A DNA stretch of 24,277 nucleotides from DAOMOD01 sp964526035 (GCA_964526035.1 CAZGKE010000041.1:1-24277); one strand, 5' to 3'; shown: positions 1 to 9,901, counted from the stretch's first letter. The notes: a model not told the origin generated them from the letters alone. Numbers and translations are program-made.

Positions 1-1124
1 CCGCTGTAGCTCAGCAGGCCGAGGAAGTTGTAGCAGAAGAAGGTCAGCACCAGGATGTAGCCCAGCGTGTTCATCTGCTTGACCATGGCGCCGACCACGT
101 CGCCGATGCCCTTGAAGCGCCCGCTGGCAACGCCGAAGAAAATGCCGACCACGGCGAAGAAGATCGAGATCAGCAGGATGATGTTGTTGAGGAAGGGCAG
201 CACCTGCTGTCCCTGCGGGTTGGTGTAGGCGCCCAGCGGTCCGAGCGCCAGGGCGGCGATGATGCCGAGTGCGACCAGCACGCCGATCGCCGCGGCGCGA
301 AGGCCGCGCCGCTCGGCATCGGTCACGTCGAACTCGTGCGTGTCCAGTCCTTCCGGCAGTACGTAGGGTTGGTCGGCAAGGCGCGGCGCCACGAAGCGCT
401 TCGTCACCCAGGCGCCGAGCGCCGCAAGGACAAAGGTGGAGGTGGCGATGAACCAGTAGTTCATGGTCGCCGGTCGCAGCTCCTCGCCCCCGGCGGTGGT
501 GAAGGGCACGCCCTGCGACTCGGCGAACACCCTGGCGTTCATGCCGATGATCACGTCCACCGGGGTGCCGGGAATCAGGTTGGCGCTGAAGCCTGCGGAC
601 ACGCCGGCAAACGCCGCGGCCATGCCGATCAGCGGATTCTGTCCGATGCCGGCATACAGCAGCCCGGCCAGCGGGATCAGGATGAGATAGCCGGCGTCGG
701 TGGCGACCGAGCTGGTGATGCCGAGGAACACCAGCAGCAGCGGCAGCCAGGCCTGCGGCAGCTTCGAGGCGATGCGCTTGATCAGCGCGCCGAGCAGCCC
801 GGAATGTTCGGCAATGCCGATGGCAAGCATCACCACCAGGATCACGCCAAGCACGCCGCCGCCGAAGGCCAGCCAGTTCTGCACCAGTGCGTTGTCGAAG
901 ATCCAGCGCACGTGCTCGGCCTCGTACATCGGCTTGATGCTGTACACCACCGCCTCGCCGCCGGCCCCCATGCTCTCGAACTGGTGGCCGCCCATCAGCG
1001 CGGCGATCAGGAAGGCGAGCGGCCAGAACACCATGAAGATGATCACCGGATCGGGAATCTTGTGGCCGACGCGTTCGACGAAGGCGCCAAAGCGGACGCC
1101 GATGCTTGCGGTCTTTGCAGTCAA
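1..1124 (-). CDS. AbgT family transporter, C-terminus cut by window edge
   Basis: This is an inner-membrane transporter of the AbgT (p-aminobenzoyl-glutamate/MtrF) family. Members move p-aminobenzoyl-glutamate or export antifolates; the substrate here cannot be told. About 374 residues are visible, against roughly 510 for the family, so the C-terminal third is missing. The N-terminus reads MTAKTASIGVRFGAFVERVGHKIPDPV, followed by many hydrophobic segments. The motif around residues 160-205, with SSVATDAGYL and then SANLIPGTPVDVI, is typical of the family. The start is a TTG at 1124-1122, preceded by GGGAG seven bases upstream; no ATG fits the conserved N-terminus. It is divergent from the SGNH hydrolase, with 100 bp between the two starts. 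The family call is firm, the substrate is not. Confidence 0.9.
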   Translation of the reverse strand, partial: MTAKTASIGVRFGAFVERVGHKIPDPVIIFMVFWPLAFLIAALMGGHQFESMGAGGEAVVYSIKPMYEAEHVRWIFDNALVQNWLAFGGGVLGVILVVMLAIGIAEHSGLLGALIKRIASKLPQAWLPLLLVFLGITSSVATDAGYLILIPLAGLLYAGIGQNPLIGMAAAFAGVSAGFSANLIPGTPVDVIIGMNARVFAESQGVPFTTAGGEELRPATMNYWFIATSTFVLAALGAWVTKRFVAPRLADQPYVLPEGLDTHEFDVTDAERRGLRAAAIGVLVALGIIAALALGPLGAYTNPQGQQVLPFLNNIILLISIFFAVVGIFFGVASGRFKGIGDVVGAMVKQMNTLGYILVLTFFCYNFLGLLSYS

Positions 1125-1224
1125 GGCAGGTCTCCCGGAAACGATGCGCGAAACGCGCGCAGGGTAGCAGAGCGCGCGCGGACAGTTGCGGCACAATGGC
1201 GGCCGCATCTTCGGGAGATCCTCC

Positions 1225-2007
1225 TTGGCAGTGACTGACGCGGACACGCTCGGACCCTATCGCAAGCCCTGGCTGCTGCCGGTGCTGCTGGTGCAGGGCA
1301 AGCTGGTCAAGATGCGTGCGCTGCGACTGCCCGAAGCGGAGGGGCCACGGCACGGGGCGACGGGTACCGATGAACCCGGCCTCCGGCTGCTGGTGGTGGG
1401 CGACTCTGCCGCGGCGGCGGTAGGAGCGCCTCGCCAGGCGGATGGACTTGCGCCTTCGCTGGCCGACGAGCTGGCGCGACGTGCAGGTTGCGTGGTGGCG
1501 TGGCGCGTCGTTGCAAGAAGCGGACTGGCGGCGGTGGATATGGTGGATTTCCTCGTCGAGCAGTTGGGCGCGCTCGGTGGCGACGCCTTTCGTGCCGATC
1601 TCATCGTCACCTCGCTGGGTGTCAATGACGTGATGGGATTGACGCCGTCGGCGGACTTCAAGGCCGCAATGGAGCGGATGATCGGGATGCTTCGTGAGCA
1701 ATGCGGCGAGGGCGTCCCCTGCGTGCTCGGGCGTGTGCCGCCCCTGAACGCCTCACCGCTGTTCGCCGAGCCGCTGCGAGGACTGGTGGCCTGGCGCATC
1801 GAGCGCATCAACGGCCTGCTCGCGCAGGTGGCATCGGGTCATGCAAGCGTCGCGCTGGCCAGCGAGCCGAGTCAGCTCGACCCCGAGGGTCTCGCCGAGG
1901 ACGGGTTCCATCCCAACGCGACCAGCTATCGCGCCTGGGCCGAGCATCTTGCCGACGTGGTGAGCGCCCAGGGCTGGGTTTTGGGCGCGGGTCTTCGCGT
2001 CAATTGA
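1225..2007 (+). CDS. SGNH/GDSL-family hydrolase
   Basis: This is a serine esterase or lipase-like hydrolase of the SGNH superfamily, 260 residues long. The family blocks are in order: GDS at 59-61 with nucleophile Ser61, a Gly near 100 (RSGLA), GVND at 132-135 with the oxyanion Asn134, and DGFHP at 226-230 giving Asp226 and His229. No clear signal peptide is seen, so it may be cytoplasmic. I chose the TTG at 1225 because GGGAG lies seven bases upstream; an ATG at 1186 lacks a ribosome site, and a GTG at 1231 is also possible. Its stop overlaps the stop of the convergent DUF6498 gene inside the palindrome TCAATTGA. The substrate is unknown. Confidence 0.85.
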   Translation: MAVTDADTLGPYRKPWLLPVLLVQGKLVKMRALRLPEAEGPRHGATGTDEPGLRLLVVGDSAAAAVGAPRQADGLAPSLADELARRAGCVVAWRVVARSGLAAVDMVDFLVEQLGALGGDAFRADLIVTSLGVNDVMGLTPSADFKAAMERMIGMLREQCGEGVPCVLGRVPPLNASPLFAEPLRGLVAWRIERINGLLAQVASGHASVALASEPSQLDPEGLAEDGFHPNATSYRAWAEHLADVVSAQGWVLGAGLRVN

Positions 2008-2686
2008 TGGAGCGACGGCGCTGCAGGGTACGGTGCTCGACCACGTGCATCAGCGCATCGGCGCCGGTTTTCAGCAGCATGAATACCCAAAGTGCGCCGG
2101 CACCGAGCGGAATCGCGAGGATGATGCACAGGTGCATGGGGATGATGCGCAGGTAGGGCATGAACATCAGGGTGCCGAGGCTCGGTGTATTGCCGAGATC
2201 GGCCTGCACGTGTTCCTTGTGCGATGCGCGATGGCTTTGCCAGAAGCCGACAGAGAGGGCGATGAATATCAGAAAGTCGAAGGGGTGGACGCTGCCGATG
2301 TCTACCGTCGACCGGGTGTTGCTGCCGGTGTTGAGCACTTCGATGGCGCCTCTGGCATCGGCCATCGTCGTGAACGCCAGGAGGAACACGAAGTAGCCCA
2401 GATGGAAGAAGCCGTAGTGCATGGCGAAGAAATTGGCCACCTGGCGCTGCGTCTGCGGCGTGGGTTCGACGCTGCGGTTGTTGATCTTCAGACCGTGGGT
2501 GCAGAAGGCCTGCAGTTTGAGCATGCGCTGGCGAGCGAACCAGCCGATGATCACGCTCTGCGCCCAGAACGGCCACATCAGCTGCAACACGCTCCAGTCC
2601 TGCCAGAGCGCGATGGCGAATGTGAAGGCGTTGGTGAGGAGGATGCCCTTGAGGGCATCGTCGCGGGGGCGTTCCGATGCTTGCAT
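2000..2686 (-). CDS. DUF6498 family integral membrane protein
   Basis: This is a predicted inner-membrane protein of 228 residues that fits the DUF6498 family; no function is established. The N-terminal part (about residues 14-50) is hydrophobic and contains the aromatic run LWQDWSVLQLMWPFWAQSVIIGWF. Further membrane segments lie near 88-110, 135-150 and 175-205. The middle stretch FAMHYGFFHLGYFVFL, with conserved His and aromatic residues, is characteristic. The ATG start at 2686 is taken as the only reasonable one. It is convergent with the SGNH hydrolase, the two coding ends overlapping by 8 bp. The gene upstream on this strand is the DUF885 peptidase, but the 276 bp repeat region between them makes an operon unlikely. 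Confidence 0.75.
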   Translation of the reverse strand: MQASERPRDDALKGILLTNAFTFAIALWQDWSVLQLMWPFWAQSVIIGWFARQRMLKLQAFCTHGLKINNRSVEPTPQTQRQVANFFAMHYGFFHLGYFVFLLAFTTMADARGAIEVLNTGSNTRSTVDIGSVHPFDFLIFIALSVGFWQSHRASHKEHVQADLGNTPSLGTLMFMPYLRIIPMHLCIILAIPLGAGALWVFMLLKTGADALMHVVEHRTLQRRRSIN

Positions 2687-2760
2687 CGAATGATCTTATG
2701 ACATGGCGTCGACGTCGTAACCCGGATGGAGCCGAGGGTGCAGTTCGGGACGGTATGGGG

Positions 2761-2971
2761 TGCGAGGGCACGGTCGCCCACCGGTGGGCTCCTGCGTACG
2801 GGGGGTGGTCAGCGGCGCCGTGCCCGTAGGTCGGCATCCCCATGCCGCCGGTTCGCAACGTTGAAGGTGGCGATGTCGGTATGGGGATGCCGACCTACGC
2901 TCCTTCGTCGGCGACAGGGACGCGGTATTGATGCGAGGGGACGGTCGTCCACCAGTGGGCTCCTACATACG
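2761..2971. repeat. Composite palindromic repeat: direct repeats flanking a long inverted repeat
   Basis: Two 40-nt direct repeats, 2761-2800 and 2932-2971, match at about 35 of 40 positions and start TGCGAGGG. Each contains a CCCACCGGTGGG-type palindrome. Between them is an inverted repeat with 22-nt arms at 2826-2847 and 2877-2898 that differ at one position and share the core GTAGGTCGGCATCCCCAT. The right direct repeat runs into the DUF885 gene and supplies its stop codon and last two residues. The structure is REP/MITE-like. Related cores occur at 7290-7306 and 10084-10107. Confidence 0.75.
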
Positions 2972-4789
2972 CTTGTCAGCGATCCACTCGTCGACCACCC
3001 GTTCGAGGATGAAGATCGGCATCGATCCCGAAGTCAACACGGCGTTGTGGAACTCGCGGATGTCGAAGCGCTCGCCCAGTTCACGACGGGCCCTTTCACG
3101 CAGCTCGAGCATCTTCAACATGCCGACCTTGTAGGCCAGCGCCTGCGCCGGGTTGACCAGGTAGCGTTCGATTTCGGCCACCACCTCATCGTCGCCCATG
3201 CCGGTGTAGTTCGTCATGTAGTTGATGGCCTGCTCGCGGGTCCAGCGCTTGTGGTGCATGCCGGTATCGACCACCAGGCGCACCGCACGGAACATCTCCG
3301 CCTGCAGGCGGCCAAGGTTGTCCAGCGGGTTGTCCTGGAAACCGGCCTCCCAGGCGACCTGCTCGGAATAGAGCGCCCAGCCTTCTGCGTACACGGTGAA
3401 CGGCAGGAAGCGCCGGAAAATCGGCAGACCCTTGAGCTCCTGGGCAATGGCAATCTGGAAGTGATGGCCCGGGATCGCCTCGTGATAGGCGAGGGTGCGC
3501 ATGCCAAATCGCGGAATCTCTTCGACATTGCGCAGGTTGGCGAAGAACACGCCCGGGCGCTTGCCGTCCAATGATGGACCCTGGTAGTACGCGCCGGGCG
3601 CGGTTTTCTCGCTGAACTCGGGTACGCGACGCACTTCAACCGGGGCTTCGGGCATCAGGTCAAACCATTCGTCGAGGCCTGCACTGATCTCGTCGATGAT
3701 CTGCTGATAGTCGGCCAGGATCTGCTGACGACCCTCGTCAGTGTCGGGGTAAAGCTGGTCTTCGCGTTTGGCGATGATCTGTACACGCGCGCCGATGCTG
3801 CCTTCGTCGAGACCTTCGCCGCGCAGGATCGCATCCATTTCGGCTGCGATGCGTTCGACCTCGGCCAGTCCGATGTCGTGGATTTCGTCGGCCGTCATGG
3901 TGGTGGTGGTCTGGTTGCGCACCCGCCACGCGTAGAAGGCCTCACCGTCCGGCATGCGCCATACGCCGTCGTTGCTGGTGGCCTTCGGCAGCAGCGCTTC
4001 GTGGTGCGCGATCAAGGCGCGGTAGGCTGGAAACACGTGGGCATCGATGGCGTCCGCCACCTGGGTCTTGAGGTCTTCGCGTCTCGCAGCATTGAGCTTT
4101 TCGGCCGGAATCTTGTCGAGCTTGTCCACGAACGTGGTGTACAGCATGTGCTTCTCGGGCGAGTCTGCGATGAAGCCGCGCATTTGCTCGAGCACCTTCT
4201 CCACGGTGAAGCGTGGCGGGTAAACGCCCTTGTCCTCGCGAAGCCTGAGGCCCTCGATGACCTGATCGAAGCGGCGCGGGAACTGGGTCAGTCGGCTGAT
4301 GTAGTCGTGCGCGTCGCGCTCGGATTCGACGAAGTGCTGGTTGGCCATGAAATTGGGCAGCCCGCTCTGCACGCCGAACATCTGGTTCACCGGAAAATTG
4401 TGGTGGCGGAAGCGCATGCCGTCGCGCACCTGGTCGCCCAGAAAGTGGTCGAAGATGTCGTAGCTGATCAGGTCCTGGCCACTGTAGCGCTCTCGGGAAT
4501 AGCTCTGGAACGTTTCGTAGTCGGCCTGCAGGCGGGCCAGCTGCTCGTTTTCGCGTTCCAGCGAAGCGTCGGCCAGCTTCGCGTTGTGTCCGCGGATGCC
4601 GAGCGGCTCCAGCAGACGCAACTGCGTGAGCATCTCCGGGTTCTCGAGCGCGAACGTGAGGAACACGCGGGTGTAGAACCAGTCGATGCTGAGCGGCTTG
4701 AAGTACCAGGTATGCGCCAGCAGCGCGCCGGCACCCAGCACCAGCACCAGGATCAGGGTCAGTCCCCACTTGAGAATGCGTTTGATCAT
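2963..4789 (-). CDS. DUF885 family metallopeptidase, membrane-anchored
   Basis: This is a 608-residue DUF885 protein, a zinc-metallopeptidase-like family common in Xanthomonadales and often predicted to be periplasmic. The N-terminus (about residues 4-25, ILKWGLTLILVLVLGAGALLA) is a single membrane anchor or uncleaved signal. The metal site is visible as HEAIPGHH at about 436-443, followed by YAEGWALY at about 467-474, whose Glu is the likely third ligand. The length fits the family. The ATG at 4789 is preferred; an in-frame TTG at 4810 would only add seven polar residues before the membrane segment. The last codons and TAG stop lie inside a direct repeat (2932-2971), so the extreme C-terminus may be repeat-derived. 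The peptide substrate is unknown. Confidence 0.85.
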   Translation of the reverse strand: MIKRILKWGLTLILVLVLGAGALLAHTWYFKPLSIDWFYTRVFLTFALENPEMLTQLRLLEPLGIRGHNAKLADASLERENEQLARLQADYETFQSYSRERYSGQDLISYDIFDHFLGDQVRDGMRFRHHNFPVNQMFGVQSGLPNFMANQHFVESERDAHDYISRLTQFPRRFDQVIEGLRLREDKGVYPPRFTVEKVLEQMRGFIADSPEKHMLYTTFVDKLDKIPAEKLNAARREDLKTQVADAIDAHVFPAYRALIAHHEALLPKATSNDGVWRMPDGEAFYAWRVRNQTTTTMTADEIHDIGLAEVERIAAEMDAILRGEGLDEGSIGARVQIIAKREDQLYPDTDEGRQQILADYQQIIDEISAGLDEWFDLMPEAPVEVRRVPEFSEKTAPGAYYQGPSLDGKRPGVFFANLRNVEEIPRFGMRTLAYHEAIPGHHFQIAIAQELKGLPIFRRFLPFTVYAEGWALYSEQVAWEAGFQDNPLDNLGRLQAEMFRAVRLVVDTGMHHKRWTREQAINYMTNYTGMGDDEVVAEIERYLVNPAQALAYKVGMLKMLELRERARRELGERFDIREFHNAVLTSGSMPIFILERVVDEWIADKRM

Positions 4790-4872
4790 GGCGGTCCGCC
4801 CCCGAGACAATCGCAGCAGTGTAGCGGGGGTGGCTGGATGGGGGAGGGGTCGGAAGTCATGGCTTGATCACA

Positions 4873-4907
4873 GGGCCTGGGGCCTGGGGCTTTGGGCCTA
4901 GGGCCTA
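4873..4907. repeat. Heptamer tandem repeat, GGGCCTR type
   Basis: Five consecutive 7-nt units are visible: two GGGCCTG, one GGGCTTT and two GGGCCTA. Inverted units of the same kind (GGGCCTA then GGGAGTA on the minus strand) sit at 5003-5016, right against the assembly gap. The remaining sequence of the 4790-5132 interval shows no gene. Confidence 0.75.
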
Positions 4908-5016
4908 GAGAAAAAGCCGCAGGCGTGCGACGAAGCTTCAAGATGTGAAGGACGGTGTATCGAAAGGCTTGTGCATAGGCATCGCTCCAATATGCCAGCC
5001 TCTACTCCCTAGGCCC

Positions 5017-5116
5017 NNNNNNNNNNNNNNNNNNNNNNNNNNNNNNNNNNNNNNNNNNNNNNNNNNNNNNNNNNNNNNNNNNNNNNNNNNNNNNNNNNNN
5101 NNNNNNNNNNNNNNNN
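5017..5116. other. Assembly gap of 100 N
   Basis: Exactly 100 N, the usual arbitrary scaffold spacer, so the true length is unknown. The left edge ends in inverted heptamer units and the right edge is 16 bp before the uvrB start, so the gap probably hides more repeats and the uvrB promoter region. Confidence 0.95.
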
Positions 5117-5132
5117 GACCTATACTCCCCGC

Positions 5133-7172
<2,040 letters not shown>

Positions 7173-7254
7173 CGTCCGCAATGTAGGCGCGGCCCTTCGA
7201 CAATGCTCAGGACAGGCTTCAGCCGCGATTTGCGGTTAGGGTGAAACGTCTATC

Positions 7255-7306
7255 GCGGCTTTCGCCGCTCCTGCATAGAGCAGCCGTAGGTCGGCCCTTT
7301 GCCGAC
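7255..7306. repeat. Two REP-like hairpins downstream of uvrB
   Basis: In the 269 bp between uvrB and the thioredoxin gene there are short perfect hairpins. One is GCGGC-TTTC-GCCGC at 7255-7268. The other is GTCGGC-CCTTT-GCCGAC at 7290-7306, which carries the GTAGGTCGG core seen elsewhere in the window. A further CCCACAGGTGGG palindrome lies near 7334-7345. There is no U-tract, so they are not classic terminators. Confidence 0.6.
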
Positions 7307-7381
7307 ATCTGTCCCCGCGGGCGGACTGCTGCCCACAGGTGGGTTCGGCCGCTTCGCGTCTGCGCCGGGCTACCCCCGGAC

Positions 7382-7400
7382 CTACAAGAGCCGTGCCCTG
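7382..7400. repeat. 19-nt dispersed repeat, copy 1
   Basis: CTACAAGAGCCGTGCCCTG occurs here and again, identical, at 16740-16758. Both copies follow a GTAGG/CTACC-type palindrome and lie close to a gene end, so they are probably part of one dispersed repeat family. Confidence 0.7.
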
Positions 7401-7441
7401 CGCGGATCGGGGTAAACTCCTGACATTGAGGCAGAGAGCAG

Positions 7442-7963
7442 ATGTCGATGCTGCGAATCGTGACACTTGTGGTGGTGTTGGCAGTCGCAGGCGCGCTGGA
7501 ACGCAGCGCCAGCGCGCAGACCGACTGGCAGGCAGAACTCGCGCTGCCCGCGTTTTCTGGCGAACCACTTCGCGGCATCGACCTCGACGGCCAGCCGCTG
7601 CTGCTGCAGTTCTGGGCCAGCTGGTGCCGCAGCTGCATGAGCCTGATGGACGAAGTGGACGTGCTGGCGCAGCGCCATCCCGGTGTGCGTTATCTCGCCA
7701 TCAGCATCGACGACGACATCGAAGCCGGGCAGCGTTATCTCGATCGCCTGGCGCTGTTCTCGAAGCACCCCGACCGTTTCTATTTCGATCGCGACGGCGA
7801 ATTGAAGTCGCGACTGGCCGTGCAGACCGTTCCCACCTTCATCATCATCAATGCCGCGGGCACTGAAGTGCACCGTCACGTCGGCCACATCAACAGCGCC
7901 GAGCTGCAGGACCTGCGCACCTGGCTCGGACGGGTCGACAGCAGCGAGGTCGCGGCAAAATGA
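7442..7963 (+). CDS. Periplasmic TlpA-like thioredoxin-fold protein
   Basis: This is a thiol-disulfide oxidoreductase-like protein of 173 residues. Residues 1-25 form a signal peptide with a probable SASA/Q cleavage site, so it acts in the periplasm. The active site WCRSC is at 61-65 (Cys62 and Cys65), and the cis-proline loop TVPT has Pro131. The fold has the TlpA/redoxin order of strands (LLLQFWASWC, then YLAISID, then TFIIINAAG). The ATG at 7442 follows a purine-rich stretch (GAGGCAGAGAG). A TAAACT -10-like box lies at 7413-7418, with no good -35. The gene overlaps the next one by 4 bp (ATGA), so the two are translationally coupled. Its likely job is to keep cysteines or copper sites of the partner monooxygenase in the right redox state; that is inference. 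Confidence 0.88.
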   Translation: MSMLRIVTLVVVLAVAGALERSASAQTDWQAELALPAFSGEPLRGIDLDGQPLLLQFWASWCRSCMSLMDEVDVLAQRHPGVRYLAISIDDDIEAGQRYLDRLALFSKHPDRFYFDRDGELKSRLAVQTVPTFIIINAAGTEVHRHVGHINSAELQDLRTWLGRVDSSEVAAK

Positions 7964-9345
7964 ACCGCCCTCAAGCTTTCCTTGCAACAAGCATCCTGCT
8001 GCTGGCGCTGCCCTTACCGGCGCAGGACTATCACGGCGACGTGCGTCCGCTGATCGAAAAGCACTGCCAGGGCTGCCACGCCGCTTCCAGCCTGACCTTC
8101 TCCTTCGAAGATGATGAGTTCACCCATGCGATGGGTCCCGCCATCGTTTCCGCCGCCAGCGAGCGGCGCATGCCGCCCTGGCTGGCCGAGCCGGGGCACC
8201 AGCAGTACGTCGATGATCCCTCGCTCAGTCAGGCTGATCTGGACATGCTCAAGGCCTGGGCGGCTGCCGGATTTCCGAAGGGCGAGCCGGCCGCGCACAC
8301 AGACGGCGGCGCCACGCCGGCCGAGGCTCCGCGATTCAAGGCGCAGATCGATCTCGAGGTGCTGCCGGGCGCCGCCTATCTGCCCAACGCTTCGCGCAAC
8401 GATGATTACCGTTGTTTCGTACTCGACTGGCCGCTGCAGCAGCCCGCCTACATCACCGGCTTCCGCGCGCTGCCGGGCAATCTGCGCGTGGCGCATCACC
8501 TGGTGGTGTTCGCAGTGGAGCCCGAACTCGCCGCGCGCTTCAAGGCGCTGCAGGACGATGAGGACGGCGCGGGCTACCAGTGCTTCGGAGGCGCGGTGCC
8601 CGACCGACTCGGCAAGGCGGATGCGCGCGCGGCCTACAACGAGAAGTACCCGGACGGCGTGCGCGAACTGCAGCGCGGCAACTTCTGGCTGGCGCATTGG
8701 GCGCCGGGCATGGATGGCTACGCCTTCCCGGCAGGGACCGGCATTCCCGTGCGTCCGGGCATGGCCGTGGTGGTGCAGATGCACTACTACTCTGCGTTCG
8801 CGCCCGGCGAATCGGATCAGGGCTCACGCATGCAGTTCAGCGTCGCCGAGCATGTCGACAAGCCGGCGCTGCACGTCCCGGTGACGCGCTTCCAGTGGAC
8901 CGACGCCGCCGAGAACGGCTCCATGGTGATTCCGCCGGGGCGCCGCACGCGCTACGAAGTCGGCTACGACTTCGAGAGGCTTTCCGGTTACATGGCCCGC
9001 CACACCGGTATTGACGAGGCCGAAGTGGCGGCGCTGGAGGTGCATTCGGCCAACCTGCACATGCACAGCTACGGCGCCGCCGGCACCATCAGCCTGACCG
9101 ATGGTCACGGGCACAAGGAAACCCTCCTGCGCGTGCCGCGCTGGGACCTCAACTGGCAGCGCGACTTCACCTTCGTCGAGCCCAAGGTCACCGCCCGCGC
9201 AGCGTTCAAGCAGACGCGCATCGCGGTGGAATGCGAGTTCGAGAACGCGACAGATAAGCCGGTGCTGGGTGGATATGGCTCCGACGAGGAGATGTGTTTC
9301 AATTTTTCGTACGTGGCGGTGGTGAAGGGCGAGGCTGGGGAGTAG
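7960..9345 (+). CDS. Cytochrome c fused to PHM/DBH-like type II copper monooxygenase
   Basis: This is a 461-residue exported protein. Residues 1-21 look like a signal peptide. Next comes a small c-type cytochrome domain with CQGCH at 36-40 and a probable axial Met at 58 or 71 (RRMPPW). The rest resembles the copper type II ascorbate-dependent monooxygenases (peptidylglycine or dopamine beta-hydroxylase type). All six copper ligands can be placed by motif. His179 and His180 (AHHLVVF) and His275 (QMHYY) make the CuH site. His367 and His369 (HMH) and Met445 (DEEMCFNF) make the CuM site. A fused heme suggests that electrons arrive through a cytochrome instead of free ascorbate. The substrate is unknown. 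It is coupled to the upstream thioredoxin by ATGA. Its TAG stop lies inside a heptamer repeat. Confidence 0.88.
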   Translation: MNRPQAFLATSILLLALPLPAQDYHGDVRPLIEKHCQGCHAASSLTFSFEDDEFTHAMGPAIVSAASERRMPPWLAEPGHQQYVDDPSLSQADLDMLKAWAAAGFPKGEPAAHTDGGATPAEAPRFKAQIDLEVLPGAAYLPNASRNDDYRCFVLDWPLQQPAYITGFRALPGNLRVAHHLVVFAVEPELAARFKALQDDEDGAGYQCFGGAVPDRLGKADARAAYNEKYPDGVRELQRGNFWLAHWAPGMDGYAFPAGTGIPVRPGMAVVVQMHYYSAFAPGESDQGSRMQFSVAEHVDKPALHVPVTRFQWTDAAENGSMVIPPGRRTRYEVGYDFERLSGYMARHTGIDEAEVAALEVHSANLHMHSYGAAGTISLTDGHGHKETLLRVPRWDLNWQRDFTFVEPKVTARAAFKQTRIAVECEFENATDKPVLGGYGSDEEMCFNFSYVAVVKGEAGE

Positions 9346-9355
9346 GGAGCAGGGG
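9338..9355. repeat. Heptamer tandem repeat, GGGAGTA type, overlapping a stop codon
   Basis: GGGAGTA at 9338-9344, GGGAGCA at 9345-9351, then the partial unit GGGG. The TAG stop of the copper monooxygenase gene (9343-9345) lies within it. Confidence 0.6.
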
Positions 9356-9451
9356 AAGCACAAGGGCGCGGCAACGCTGCGATCGGACAGTCACCCGCTC
9401 CTACCCGAGAAAAGGACGTGATCGGGCGCGCGGAAATAGCGGGTGCACGCC

Positions 9452-9901
9452 GCGGAGGATCTGCGCGGACGCAAGAGAGGGTGGGGAACAAACAAGGAGT
9501 GGTGGGTCGTGATGGGCGAGGCGGAATCAGGCGAAGCAAGCTTCGCCCCGCCGAGCGCCGTAGCCATGGATGGCGCAGGCCGGGCTGTCCAGCAGGGCAG
9601 GAAAGCCCTGCGCCAGACAGCGAACCTCGGTTCGAGTCCATCCCCGCAAGTCGCGGAGGATGTGTGCGGACGAAAAGGGGTTGGGAAGGATCAAGGAGTG
9701 GTGGGTCGTGATGGGCGAGGCGGAATCAGGCGAAGCAAGCTTCGCCNNNNNNNNNNNNNNNNNNNNNNNNNNNNNNNNNNNNNNNNNNNNNNNNNNNNNN
9801 NNNNNNNNNNNNNNNNNNNNNNNNNNNNNNNNNNNNNNNNNNNNNNATGTGTGCGGACGAAAAGGGGTTGGGAAGGATCAAGGAGTGGTGGGTCGTGATG
9901 G
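9452..9901 (-). repeat. Tandem array carrying copies of the tRNA-Lys 3' end
   Basis: A unit of about 199 bp is repeated downstream of tRNA-Lys, read on the minus strand. A 55-nt segment at 9493-9547 is identical to 9692-9746. A second 55-nt segment at 9660-9714 is identical to 9847-9901, the last 16 nt of which belong to the tRNA gene. Each copy holds the final 17 nt of the tRNA including CCA (TGGTGGGTCGTGATGG and one more base in plus orientation). The leftmost copy is degraded on its far flank (9452-9492). Between the copies are two hairpins: GGCGAAGC-AA-GCTTCGCC (9530-9547, again 9729-9746) and a nested one at 9568-9643. The interval 9346-9885 contains no convincing protein gene. Confidence 0.85.
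9747..9846. other. Assembly gap of 100 N inside the tRNA-Lys array
   Basis: Exactly 100 N. If the 199-bp period holds, the missing piece equivalent to 9548-9659 would be 112 bp, or 112 plus a multiple of 199 if units were collapsed. Confidence 0.95.

Noticed and set aside
336..1238. Plus-strand open frame opposite the AbgT transporter
   Set aside because: The composition is His/Gln/Gly-rich with no domain, and the minus strand encodes a clear membrane transporter.
9565..9645. A second tRNA gene on the plus strand
   Set aside because: Only the T-loop resembles a tRNA. The presumed T-stem does not pair and no D-arm or anticodon arm forms; it is an inverted fragment of tRNA-Lys within a repeat.
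9452..9901. CRISPR array or phage attachment sites
   Set aside because: The repeats are 55 nt at a 199-bp period with identical spacers where visible, and there are no cas or integrase genes. The intervals are too short to be prophage.
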